DNA of 25,614 bases from a virus (IMGVR_UViG_3300044678_001989:1-25614); one strand, 5' to 3'. Shown: positions 1 to 6,151, numbered from the stretch's first letter. Notes: generated by a model not told the origin, from the sequence alone. Program-made: numbers and translations.

Positions 1-2
1 AC

Positions 3-47
3 AAACTTATGGAGCGTCTAAAATATATGGAGGATCATGGAATCTAA
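3..47 (+). CDS. 3' end of an upstream gene (partial)
   Basis: Fifteen codons stay open from the left edge in the frame of position 3 and end at TAA 45-47. The visible tail reads KLMERLKYMEDHGI. It overlaps the start of the next gene at 37, the usual coupling in phage operons. Its end resembles the end of that next protein (LLERLDFFEE), so the two may be small paralogues. Only the tail is in the window, so no function can be given. Confidence 0.4.
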   Translation, partial: KLMERLKYMEDHGI

Positions 48-159
48 AGAAATTAAAATTATTCCAATGCAAGAAAATGAAGAGCCATGCTGTGAGTCAT
101 GTTCTTGTCAACCACCAGTAAATCAATTGCTGGAAAGACTAGATTTTTTTGAAGAGTAA
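37..159 (+). CDS. Small cysteine-rich phage protein, 40 aa
   Basis: The reading frame runs from ATG 37 to TAA 157-159. A strong ribosome site, GGAGGA at 29-34, lies just upstream, and the start overlaps the end of the preceding gene. The protein has a central Cys cluster (CCESCSC, residues 18-24) that could bind a metal, and an acidic, probably helical end. It stops one base before the stop codon of the convergent zinc-ribbon gene on the other strand, with no room for a terminator. I do not recognise a family. Its last codons are echoed at about 384-397, see the tandem duplication entry. Confidence 0.55.
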   Translation: MESKEIKIIPMQENEEPCCESCSCQPPVNQLLERLDFFEE

Positions 160-357
160 TCACCACTTACCCAAAGGACAATAAGCCTTTTCTAATTGTG
201 TTTTCATTTTCATAAAACACCCACACTTCTTGCATGTCTGAGTTAACGGTCTAAATGCAGGACATGTATGACAAATATCCAACCTTTGCTTAACCAATTC
301 TTCTGAAACCCTAGGAGATCCATTTATCATATCCCAAGGTCTGACATCTTTAGCCAT
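160..357 (-). CDS. Small zinc-ribbon phage protein, copy 1 (65 aa)
   Basis: The protein has six cysteines arranged as a zinc ribbon: C29-x2-C32, C42-x2-C45-x-C47 and C60 in a C-terminal CPLGKW motif. It begins with a conserved PWDM motif at residues 7-10. Small proteins of this form (N-terminal PWD-like motif, two CxxC knuckles, final CPxxKW) recur in aquatic phages, and their role is unknown. Zinc binding is inferred from the spacing of the cysteines. It is the last gene of the minus-strand block and lies just downstream of a paralogue. The ATG start is at 355-357 and only a weak purine-rich ribosome site precedes it. Confidence 0.75.
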   Translation of the reverse strand: MAKDVRPWDMINGSPRVSEELVKQRLDICHTCPAFRPLTQTCKKCGCFMKMKTQLEKAYCPLGKW

Positions 358-397
358 TACTCTTTATCTCTATCTTATTTGATCTTTTGAAGAGTAA

Positions 398-598
398 TTA
401 CCATTTATCTAGAGGACACTTGGCTTTTTCTAGATGAACTTTCATCTTCATGAAACATCCACATTTAGTGCATCTGTGTAATCTTTTGTTGAACTCAGGG
501 CATGTAGAACAAACACTTAATCTCTCTTTAGCCACTTGTACTGAAACTTTTGGAGAAGATCTGTCTAGCATATCCCAAGGCTTAGCATCGTCACTCAT
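398..598 (-). CDS. Small zinc-ribbon phage protein, copy 2 (66 aa)
   Basis: This is a paralogue of the neighbouring zinc-ribbon gene with the same frame of conserved residues: PWDM at 7-10, C30-x2-C33, C43-x2-C46-x-C48 and a final CPLDKW. The cysteines, the stretch KCGCFMKMK and the C-terminal tryptophan are kept, while the segment between the knuckles has diverged. Its start overlaps the stop of the upstream Cys-cluster gene as ATGA (595-598), so translation is probably coupled. The function is unknown. A nucleic-acid or protein contact role would be typical of small zinc ribbons, but nothing here proves it. Confidence 0.75.
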   Translation of the reverse strand: MSDDAKPWDMLDRSSPKVSVQVAKERLSVCSTCPEFNKRLHRCTKCGCFMKMKVHLEKAKCPLDKW

Positions 599-1044
599 TT
601 ATTTTGTGTTCCTTTCTTTGGATGATCCAATTCCATTTGTTTAGAAAACTCGCTATTTCCCAACCACCAACTTTGATCATCAATATACCATATTATACCA
701 ATACCTTTAGACATAGCATATTGGATGGCCCATGATAAATATTTTGCAGTAGGGTTATTAGGAGCCTTTGATAAAACTATATATGAGTTTTCACCATCTT
801 CTTTAAAATGCATAATTACTCCAGAAACTTCAGGTTTAAACTCTTCTGGCATACTTTCTATTTCTAACCAACCACAACTAAAATCTTGACATGGATATTT
901 TGGTCTATCATTATAATCTTTACAGCCTTTGCCAATTTCAACAAAAAAACAAGGTTTGCCAGGATACATCTTGTGTCCTTTTATATCTGCACTAAGCCAG
1001 CCTTCACAACACTTTGTGCATGTCCCACATTCTTTTGTTATCAC
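595..1044 (-). CDS. YkgJ-like Cys-cluster protein, 149 aa
   Basis: The N-terminal 57 residues carry eight cysteines: C6, C9, C12, C13, C32, C41, C52 and C57, with GxPC at 29-32 and a YxxRPxxPC pattern before C52. This resembles the zinc/iron-chelating CxxCxxCC domain of the YkgJ family (PF03692), which is known by sequence but has no firmly established reaction. The C-terminal part is aromatic-rich (YLSWAIQYA, IIWYIDDQSWW) and has no recognised motif. The start is GTG at 1042-1044; an ATG just upstream (1047-1049) meets a stop at once in its own frame. Downstream it overlaps the zinc-ribbon gene by 4 bases. Three consecutive metal-type small proteins suggest a shared metal or redox context, by inference. 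Confidence 0.6.
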   Translation of the reverse strand: MITKECGTCTKCCEGWLSADIKGHKMYPGKPCFFVEIGKGCKDYNDRPKYPCQDFSCGWLEIESMPEEFKPEVSGVIMHFKEDGENSYIVLSKAPNNPTAKYLSWAIQYAMSKGIGIIWYIDDQSWWLGNSEFSKQMELDHPKKGTQNK

Positions 1045-1071
1045 AACATTTCCAATCTTATGACTTATATT

Positions 1072-1782
1072 TTATATTGATACAGAGTATCCAAGACGAT
1101 CAAAATACGTATAAACATATTCGTTAAACTTGCCTCTGCTTAAGTTTGGAAGTGTCTTTATATTTAAAAAATTATTCCTAAACTCATCGTATTTATCATA
1201 AAAGTCAACAGGAAACTCCCACAAAAATGTTTGCGTTAGTTGGTCTGGTGTAAGACCAAACATAGCCTCTGCATATTTTTCTTCTAAAGACCAAAACCAA
1301 AAAACATCGTGATTTGGTAAATTGCCTACAATCTTTTTAACATCTCTAAACACCCAATCAGACGAATCTTTTTCATAATGATCTAAAAATAAACAATCAA
1401 AATGTTTGTCTGTTTTATATTCAGATGCATCAGTAATTATTACATTGACTTTATCTGGCAACCTATTATTCATTAAAAATATATCATATACATCTTTAGA
1501 AATTTCAAGAACTGTTACAGAAGTTACTTCTGGTTTGGATGCTAACCAACATGCTAAAACTCCAAATCCAAATCCACTAACTACAACATCTCCATATGCC
1601 ATATCGTATGACGAATAAAATTCTTTTATTTCTTTGTTTGTGTATCTATCAAGAAGATTCCACTGTAAACCTTTATTAAAGAGTCTATATGTATCTGGTC
1701 GTCTTAATTCTTTGACAATGTCAATATCATTATAACTAATTTCTTTTATTACGATCTGTGGAACTGTTTTTAAATCAAACAA
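1072..1782 (-). CDS. Class I SAM-dependent methyltransferase, 236 aa
   Basis: A Rossmann-type methyltransferase core is visible. Motif I is GFGFG at residues 70-74, after the hydrophobic strand DVVVS. An acidic residue follows the second strand (E93 in VTVLEIS). D118 lies in VIITDAS, and the motif IV-like segment LFLDHY carries D134. The order resembles spermidine-synthase-like and small-molecule methyltransferases. The NPPY or PCQ motifs of DNA methyltransferases are absent, so this is probably not a DNA-modifying enzyme. The substrate is unknown. The start is most likely TTG at 1780-1782; an in-frame ATT at 1783-1785 is the only other candidate before the TAA at 1804-1806. A TATAAT box (minus strand, 1803-1808) lies just upstream. 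Confidence 0.7.
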   Translation of the reverse strand: MFDLKTVPQIVIKEISYNDIDIVKELRRPDTYRLFNKGLQWNLLDRYTNKEIKEFYSSYDMAYGDVVVSGFGFGVLACWLASKPEVTSVTVLEISKDVYDIFLMNNRLPDKVNVIITDASEYKTDKHFDCLFLDHYEKDSSDWVFRDVKKIVGNLPNHDVFWFWSLEEKYAEAMFGLTPDQLTQTFLWEFPVDFYDKYDEFRNNFLNIKTLPNLSRGKFNEYVYTYFDRLGYSVSI

Positions 1783-1803
1783 AATATACTCATCTCTTTT
1801 ATA

Positions 1804-2400
1804 TTATAGTATCTCTAATTTTGTCGGGGCACCAACAAGACTCTCATTCACACTAGTCCACAACTGTGAAGACATGCTAGTATTAATTCTAGCAGACATA
1901 CCTATAGACTCCATAACATAGTTATATCCGCCAGACTTGGTTTCAACCTTATTCCAAACCCCACTATCATATATTAAGGTTTTGGCAGGAAATATAAATA
2001 AATAATATATCTTCTTCTCATTTTGCGACGGTACAGAAGACCAATCCTGGTCTGCTTTTGCAAGACACACATAGTAATCAGCACTGTTATTTACTACACT
2101 ATCTATCATATTATCCAAACCCACATGCTTGCCTAGCCTGGATCCAGAAAATGTTAGTGTGTTATTTGCATATACGCCTGATTTGACGGAGAAGGATTGC
2201 CCTGAGTCTAATGACATGTCTACACTGATACTATGGCTTCTATTGGGCTGCCAGTCGTTTGTATACCCCGCTTCTGACAGGGTGTTGGCGATAAGTTCTT
2301 CTAGGAATTCGCTAGTACAAGGAAGACGATATACAGAATGATGAACCTTTAGTTTTTCTGTCAAACCATCTATAAGAATATTTTTAATTGTATCTAGCAT
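1804..2400 (-). CDS. Possible PD-(D/E)XK-fold nuclease, 198 aa
   Basis: The segment at residues 57-75 (ISVDMSL then SFSVKSG) looks like the metal-binding hairpin of a PD-(D/E)XK nuclease: D61 ends one strand and S71-V72-K73 sits in the next. E34/E35 in an N-terminal helix would be the extra acidic residue. A GSR motif follows at 86-88, as in some type II restriction enzymes of the MjaII-like kind. This is motif reading only. No partner DNA methyltransferase is seen in the window, which argues against a standard restriction system. Phage uses could include degradation of host DNA or attack on a competing phage. A TATAAT box lies only 5 bases upstream of the ATG, so the gene may be transcribed without a leader. 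Confidence 0.4.
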   Translation of the reverse strand: MLDTIKNILIDGLTEKLKVHHSVYRLPCTSEFLEELIANTLSEAGYTNDWQPNRSHSISVDMSLDSGQSFSVKSGVYANNTLTFSGSRLGKHVGLDNMIDSVVNNSADYYVCLAKADQDWSSVPSQNEKKIYYLFIFPAKTLIYDSGVWNKVETKSGGYNYVMESIGMSARINTSMSSQLWTSVNESLVGAPTKLEIL

Positions 2401-2405
2401 ATCTC

Positions 2406-2411
2406 ATTATA
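2406..2411 (-). promoter_or_regulatory. -10-like TATAAT ahead of the nuclease-like gene
   Basis: On the minus strand TATAAT ends 5 bases before the ATG at 2398-2400. It lacks the TG extension seen at the plus-strand promoters. No ribosome site is visible between it and the start. Confidence 0.35.
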
Positions 2412-2520
2412 ACTCATATCGGGCTATTAAGCAAGTATAGATACTGCAGCCTATTAGACAATATTTGAGTGCTTGCATCTCATACTATGTCTTATGTTGG
2501 TTTGATATTCTATTTTCGGC

Positions 2521-2805
2521 TTACACGAAATGCTTAACTATTGCTACCGTCGCCAAAATTGACCAACCGATATTAAAGTATATAATGGTTGGGAGAGTTT
2601 TTATCGTAGAAGTAAAAATTAAAGCCAAACTAGACGCTAAAGCAAATACAAATAGCCACCACCATTGTTTGCCAAATAAAAGACCTGGAAAAATAATTGC
2701 TAACTTAGTTGAAAAAGCCCAAAACTCAATCGTATTAGTTTTATTCCAATATTTTTTTTCAAATAAATTTTTTGTTATTGTCCATATATCTTTATGATTT
2801 ATCAT
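2521..2805 (-). CDS. Small membrane protein, 94 aa
   Basis: The N-terminal ~30 residues are polar and charged. They are followed by hydrophobic segments at about 33-45, 47-67 and 71-91, separated by short loops (FGKQWWW, TSTIKT), giving two or three membrane helices. It overlaps the end of the halogenase gene by 14 bases, so it is translated with it. No family is recognised. Being coupled to the halogenase it could place a product or enzyme at the membrane, but this is speculation. A 120-base gap (2401-2520) follows, in which I see nothing convincing. Confidence 0.6.
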   Translation of the reverse strand: MINHKDIWTITKNLFEKKYWNKTNTIEFWAFSTKLAIIFPGLLFGKQWWWLFVFALASSLALIFTSTIKTLPTIIYFNIGWSILATVAIVKHFV

Positions 2806-4384
2806 TGTGAATATTTTCCTTTAACCACTGATACATTGTTGGCGAAGCATCTGCTTCTTCTTGCCAAAGTTTACGGAATATTTCCCATGCTTCCCATGTA
2901 TTTTTGCAATATTCATAATAGTCTATGCCATCCCAATGTTGCCATCTTTCTATTGTATTTTTTGTTACTGGGAAATAATTAAGGCCAGTAGCAATACAAT
3001 GAATCCCTCCAATACCATCATATCTTTGGCGATTAATGTGAACCTCTGCAAGGCCTCCAAATCCAGAAACCAGAGAAGGCTCCAATAGAGGAATTTGTGG
3101 CTGGAATGTTTTTTCTGTAATATCTCTCCAATACTGAGTATCTGTTCTATTTGATAGAGCATAATGCTGTGCTACAAATTCTTTAAATTCAAGGTATTGA
3201 AGCCTTGTTTTTGAGTTATAGGCATCTCTGTCCCATTGAGTTATTGTTTCTCGCTCTAAAGTTTTTACAAGTTTATCTAAAAATTCATGCACAGTAAATA
3301 AACCATTTGACTCTAAAGGCTCAATAAATCCTGCAGCAAATCCAATTGCTACAACATTTTTAACAAATGTGCGTTTATGAATTCCAACTTTAAATTTAAT
3401 ATATTTAAATTCTAGCGCTTCCACATCACGATCTGGATTATGAATAGTCATTTTGTCTGAACGCAGATGGTCTTTAAATTCTTTTAGGGCATCTTCTTTA
3501 GATATATGTTTATCGCTAAATACATAGCCAGTCCCAATTCTTTCCCATGATGGAATATTCCAGACCCAGCCATTATTGATAGCCGTACAGTTAGTATAAG
3601 GTTCCATCTCTTTTTCTTTATCGGTATAAGGAATACGAGTAGCCCATGCACTGTTATTTGGAAGCATATGACCAAAGTCATCCCACGGCTCTTCTAGTGC
3701 TCCTTCAAGAAGCATAGATTTAAATCCTGTACAGTCAATAAATAAATCTGCTGTAACATGTGTGCCATCGGTTAATACTAGCGACTCAATTCCTGACTCA
3801 TTTGTATTTACTGACTCTACTGTTTGAGGAATTACAGTTACTCCACGAGGAATGCAATAGTTATTCTTTAACCATAGGCCAAATTTAGTAGCATCAAAGT
3901 GATAGGCAACATCTTGCTTAAAGTTAAAGTTACCTAGTTTACCTGATTCATTCCAAGATAGTTTATTTTGTTCCGCTAAAGTAAGGGCGGGAAAGAATGT
4001 ACGAGCATAGTCTGCTACATCTAGATCTGAAAATTTGGCTTTCTTTACATACCAGTCATTAAGACCATTAACTGTTCCATCTAAAAATACTTTGCCAAAT
4101 GGATAATGAAATCCTCCTGCATCCTTCTTATAAAAGTCTGTAAACTTAATAGACATTTTATATACGGCATCTGTTGCTGGCATAAAGTCTTTCTCGTCAA
4201 TGCCGATCCAGTTTACCCATCCTGTAATTCCTCCAAGCGTTGATTCTCCAACGCCAATGATGGGGTAATCGGGGGATTCAATAACTACAATTTCTTTATC
4301 TGGAAATGCTCTAATCATAGACGCAGCCGACATCCAGCCTGCAGATCCACCGCCAACTACAACAATTTTATTTAAAGTAATCAA
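2792..4384 (-). CDS. Flavin-dependent tryptophan-halogenase-like enzyme, 530 aa
   Basis: Enzymes of this family use FADH2, O2 and halide to form HOCl or HOBr, which travels to a catalytic lysine and halogenates an aromatic substrate. The FAD-binding motif GGGSAG is at residues 11-16. The likely catalytic lysine is K80 (MSIK), matching K79 of PrnA. The WxWxIP motif that marks halogenases over monooxygenases is present as WVWNIP at 273-278. The segment F353-I-E-P-L-E358-S-N-G361 matches the FxPxSxG-type motif, with E358 at the place of the PrnA catalytic glutamate. Length is normal for the family. The start is TTG (4382-4384) behind the ribosome site GGTGGGGG. No flavin reductase is seen nearby, so the host would supply reduced flavin. 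A cyanophage halogenase (VirX1) that iodinates diverse substrates is the known precedent. Confidence 0.88.
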   Translation of the reverse strand: MITLNKIVVVGGGSAGWMSAASMIRAFPDKEIVVIESPDYPIIGVGESTLGGITGWVNWIGIDEKDFMPATDAVYKMSIKFTDFYKKDAGGFHYPFGKVFLDGTVNGLNDWYVKKAKFSDLDVADYARTFFPALTLAEQNKLSWNESGKLGNFNFKQDVAYHFDATKFGLWLKNNYCIPRGVTVIPQTVESVNTNESGIESLVLTDGTHVTADLFIDCTGFKSMLLEGALEEPWDDFGHMLPNNSAWATRIPYTDKEKEMEPYTNCTAINNGWVWNIPSWERIGTGYVFSDKHISKEDALKEFKDHLRSDKMTIHNPDRDVEALEFKYIKFKVGIHKRTFVKNVVAIGFAAGFIEPLESNGLFTVHEFLDKLVKTLERETITQWDRDAYNSKTRLQYLEFKEFVAQHYALSNRTDTQYWRDITEKTFQPQIPLLEPSLVSGFGGLAEVHINRQRYDGIGGIHCIATGLNYFPVTKNTIERWQHWDGIDYYEYCKNTWEAWEIFRKLWQEEADASPTMYQWLKENIHNDKS

Positions 4385-4412
4385 AATAATCCCCCACCTA
4401 GAATATCATTCA

Positions 4413-4421
4413 ATTGTACCA
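4413..4421 (-). promoter_or_regulatory. Extended -10 promoter for the minus-strand block
   Basis: On the minus strand TGGTACAAT (4421 to 4413) matches the TGGTATAAT element used on the plus strand with one change. It predicts a start near 4406 and a ~22-base leader holding the GGTGGGGG ribosome site. A second box, TGATATTCT (4408 to 4400), would start inside that site and is less likely. Confidence 0.5.
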
Positions 4422-4474
4422 TGCGGGTATTTAATATCTACTTTTTGATTAAACCATATTTTGCCTAATAATAA

Positions 4475-4482
4475 GATATACT
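4475..4482 (+). promoter_or_regulatory. -10 box directly before gene 4489
   Basis: TATACT at 4477-4482 ends six bases before the ATG at 4489, which puts the predicted transcription start on the A of the start codon. There is no ribosome site. The same GATATACTT word occurs before the genes at 17686 and 23238. Confidence 0.5.
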
Positions 4483-4488
4483 TAATAA

Positions 4489-4767
4489 ATGGCAACAGCG
4501 CATTCATTAGTCACACTTAGCGATTCTACCGCTACTCGCTTGACTCCACCAGGCGCACATGGTGGTATGGATATTACGCTTCAAAATGTTAACGCAACTG
4601 GATATGTTTATATTGGTGGCGAAGGAGTTACATCTTCTAACTACGGATTTAGAATTTTGCCAAACCACTCAATCTCTTTTGAACTCGTCTCTAACGATGC
4701 GCTATATGCAATTTCATCCGTAAACTCTATGAACGTTGCAATGATTCAAATCGGCTTGGAGCCTTAA
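4489..4767 (+). CDS. Small beta-rich virion protein, 92 aa
   Basis: The protein is a short, soluble, probably all-beta chain. It opens with a conserved-looking LVTLSDSTATRLTPPG segment, followed by an alternating hydrophobic pattern (ATGYVYIGGEGV, YGFRILPNHSISFEL) typical of small phage capsid-decoration or tail-tip beta sandwiches. A role as a virion surface protein is inferred from composition and from the neighbouring structural genes. The ATG lies six bases from a -10 box, so it is probably translated from a leaderless mRNA. The next gene begins at the base following its stop codon. Confidence 0.6.
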   Translation: MATAHSLVTLSDSTATRLTPPGAHGGMDITLQNVNATGYVYIGGEGVTSSNYGFRILPNHSISFELVSNDALYAISSVNSMNVAMIQIGLEP

Positions 4768-5214
4768 GTGGCAAGATTTACCCATCCCGCTTTTGGAGAT
4801 GTAGGCGGACTTACAACCGAAATTAAATCTTATTCTCCAGTATGGTCTGGAACTGGACTTACATTTACTGGAACACCAGCAACTGGAACATATGTAAAAA
4901 TTGGAAATTTAGTTATAGTTCAGAATGATGTAATATTCACTAACGTAACAAACTTTGGTACTGGACAATATTCTCTTACATTGCCACTTCCATCTGAATA
5001 TCATACAGATGTTTACGGTGGATCAGTTCATAAAATTACAAATCAGGGTATAGATCATTACAGCATTAAAGGACATTTGGTTCCAGGATCTTCTACGTAT
5101 ACTTTGTGGATAATTGGAAGCAGCGCTGCCGATGCACAATTTGATCACAATACGCCAGTAATTATAAATACAGACGATAAATTTCATATGTCTTTTACAT
5201 ATATTTGTGAATAA
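4768..5214 (+). CDS. Beta-rich structural/tail-tip protein, 148 aa
   Basis: The start is GTG at 4768, immediately after the previous stop codon (TAAGTG), with GGAG at 4758-4761 as a weak ribosome site inside the upstream gene. The protein carries the pattern YSPVWSGTGLTFTG, ATGTYVKIGNLVIV, then FGTGQYSLTLPLP. This domain form is common at the C-terminus of phage fibre and tip proteins, where a WxGTG...GxYxxxGN...LP layout forms a beta sandwich. It is transcribed with the preceding gene. The function is probably receptor contact or virion decoration, inferred from the domain form and context. Confidence 0.6.
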   Translation: MARFTHPAFGDVGGLTTEIKSYSPVWSGTGLTFTGTPATGTYVKIGNLVIVQNDVIFTNVTNFGTGQYSLTLPLPSEYHTDVYGGSVHKITNQGIDHYSIKGHLVPGSSTYTLWIIGSSAADAQFDHNTPVIINTDDKFHMSFTYICE

Positions 5215-5227
5215 TAGTATCAAATAA

Positions 5228-5236
5228 TGATATAAT
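5228..5236 (+). promoter_or_regulatory. Extended -10 promoter before the holin-like gene
   Basis: TGATATAAT ends seven bases before the ATG at 5244. No -35 box is convincing at the right distance and no ribosome site follows. Confidence 0.55.
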
Positions 5237-5243
5237 AAACCTT

Positions 5244-5459
5244 ATGTCACCTCAAGATTGGGCAGCGTTTATATTAACTCTTCTTACCATTACAACCATT
5301 GTTGCTGGTGGAGTTCGTTGGCTCGTAAAACATTATTTAAATGAACTTAAGCCGAATTCTGGATCAAGTTTAAAAGATTCCGTCAATCGCTTAGAGGAAA
5401 AAACTGACAAATTATTTGATCTGTTTGTTGAACATCTAAAAGATCATTCTAAGAAGTAA
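5244..5459 (+). CDS. Holin-like membrane protein, 71 aa
   Basis: A single strong hydrophobic helix spans residues 6-28 (after MSPQD). A basic patch (RWLVKH) follows, then a linker and a charged amphipathic segment at about 43-66 with heptad-like leucine, valine and phenylalanine spacing (SLKDSVNRLEEKTDKLFDLF), probably a coiled coil. This layout of one N-terminal membrane helix, a coiled coil and a lysine-rich tail is typical of small phage holins and of the holin-like proteins of many actinophages. No enzyme motif exists. It is separate from the transglycosylase at 11599, so a lysis cassette is not proven. It would act in the cytoplasmic membrane. Confidence 0.6.
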   Translation: MSPQDWAAFILTLLTITTIVAGGVRWLVKHYLNELKPNSGSSLKDSVNRLEEKTDKLFDLFVEHLKDHSKK

Positions 5460-5576
5460 TTCTCTATATATAATATATAAGATATTTTAAAAACTTTACT
5501 TGCTAGTTTTCTTTTCTTTATATATTTTAAGTATACACGTTTATACCCTGGTTTTTTACAGTTTATCAAAAAACAA

Positions 5577-5634
5577 TTGTAACAATCTTGTAACGATTAT
5601 TTTAAATGTCCAATTTATAACGTTTTGTTATAAT
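5577..5634 (+). promoter_or_regulatory. Operator-like repeats overlapping a -10 box
   Basis: Two near-identical 11-base words lie head to tail, TTGTAACAATC (5577-5587) and TTGTAACGATT (5588-5598). They are followed by a perfect 7-base inverted repeat, TTATAAC (5615-5621) and GTTATAA (5627-5633), that overlaps the extended -10 box TGTTATAAT (5626-5634). This is a plausible repressor or activator site in the 290-base intergenic region. AT-rich chance similarity is possible. Confidence 0.35.
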
Positions 5635-5656
5635 ATATATATCTCTAATAATATAA

Positions 5657-5665
5657 TGATATAAT
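5657..5665 (+). promoter_or_regulatory. Extended -10 promoter for a candidate small RNA
   Basis: TGATATAAT ends six bases before G5672, the base that precedes a long hairpin. The predicted transcript would therefore begin with the hairpin itself. Confidence 0.5.
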
Positions 5666-5671
5666 TTTTAC

Positions 5672-5722
5672 GCTGGCACCTAGATTCTACCCCCACCCCA
5701 CTGCGTCTAGGTGTCCAGTTTT
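5672..5722 (+). ncRNA. Candidate ~50-nt hairpin RNA with C-rich loop
   Basis: CTGG (5673-5676) plus CACCTAGA (5677-5684) pair with TCTAGGTG (5706-5713) and CCAG (5715-5718) with one bulged T (5714), giving a 12-bp stem. The 21-base loop is very C-rich, CTACCCCCACCCCACTG at 5687-5703. A TTTT run at 5719-5722 closes it as an intrinsic terminator would. The element has its own extended -10 promoter exactly one helical start-distance upstream. It could be an independent small RNA, or simply the terminator of the holin-like gene. No known RNA family is recognised with confidence. Confidence 0.5.
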
Positions 5723-5732
5723 ATTTATTTAA

Positions 5733-5741
5733 TGGTATAAT
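5733..5741 (+). promoter_or_regulatory. Extended -10 promoter before gene 5750
   Basis: TGGTATAAT ends eight bases before the ATG at 5750. The spacer holds no ribosome site, so a leaderless or near-leaderless message is predicted. Confidence 0.55.
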
Positions 5742-5749
5742 CAATTATT

Positions 5750-6151
5750 ATGTGTGCTCCTACAATAGAAAAATATGGTGCTTCTCCAGCAAATATTCAA
5801 TGGACTGTTGTCCGTGGAGATAGCGCAACATTAAAAATAGAATTTTTTGAAGATGATGAAATTACATATTGGGACACAGATGGTTGGACTTTTTTATCAA
5901 CCTCTTATGACCCAACAGGGGATGTTCTTGACCAACTCACAGTAACCGAAGAGGCAGGGTACGTAACAATATCTGTTCCAGCAGAGACTACACTTAACTG
6001 GGGAAGTCAATATAAATCTGTTGTATCAGAATTACCATTTGACCTACAGGTTACAATTCCTGGCGGTAGTGGAGAGCAAGACACAGTTTGGACTCCAGTA
6101 GTTGGAACAATTTGTGTGCTTGGTAATGTTACCCCTGGAGGCAGTTTATAA
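5750..6151 (+). CDS. BppU N-terminal-like tail/baseplate protein A, 133 aa
   Basis: The key segment WTVVRGDSATLKIEFFED at residues 19-36 is shared in form with the proteins at 6996 (YYRGDTAEF) and 12286 (WTVVRGDTASF). An Ig-like beta pattern then ends in VWTPVVGTICVLGNV. This layout is that of the N-terminal domain of baseplate upper proteins (BppU_N type), which anchors receptor-binding proteins to the phage tail. Length fits one such domain with no C-terminal fibre. Its TAA overlaps the ATG of the next short gene (TAATG at 6149-6153). It is the first gene of a promoter-led cassette. A structural anchoring role is inferred. Confidence 0.6.
   Translation: MCAPTIEKYGASPANIQWTVVRGDSATLKIEFFEDDEITYWDTDGWTFLSTSYDPTGDVLDQLTVTEEAGYVTISVPAETTLNWGSQYKSVVSELPFDLQVTIPGGSGEQDTVWTPVVGTICVLGNVTPGGSL

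Larger units (their letters stand above)
142..598. repeat. Tandem duplication of the zinc-ribbon gene with flank
   Basis: Two diverged copies, about 142-357 and 381-598, lie in direct orientation. Similarity continues past the stop codons of the zinc-ribbon genes. GAAGAGTAAT occurs at 151-160 next to copy 1, where it is the end of the plus-strand 40-aa gene, and again at 389-398 next to copy 2, where no such gene exists. The duplicated unit therefore carried the 3' tip of the convergent gene. Confidence 0.6.

Noticed and set aside
2465-2797. Plus-strand frame of 110 codons
   Set aside because: It is antisense to the small membrane protein whose start overlaps the halogenase gene. The minus-strand frame has the better context.
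5672-5722. Actinobacterial 6C RNA
   Set aside because: Only one hairpin with a C-rich loop is present, while that family has two. I keep it as an unassigned candidate RNA.
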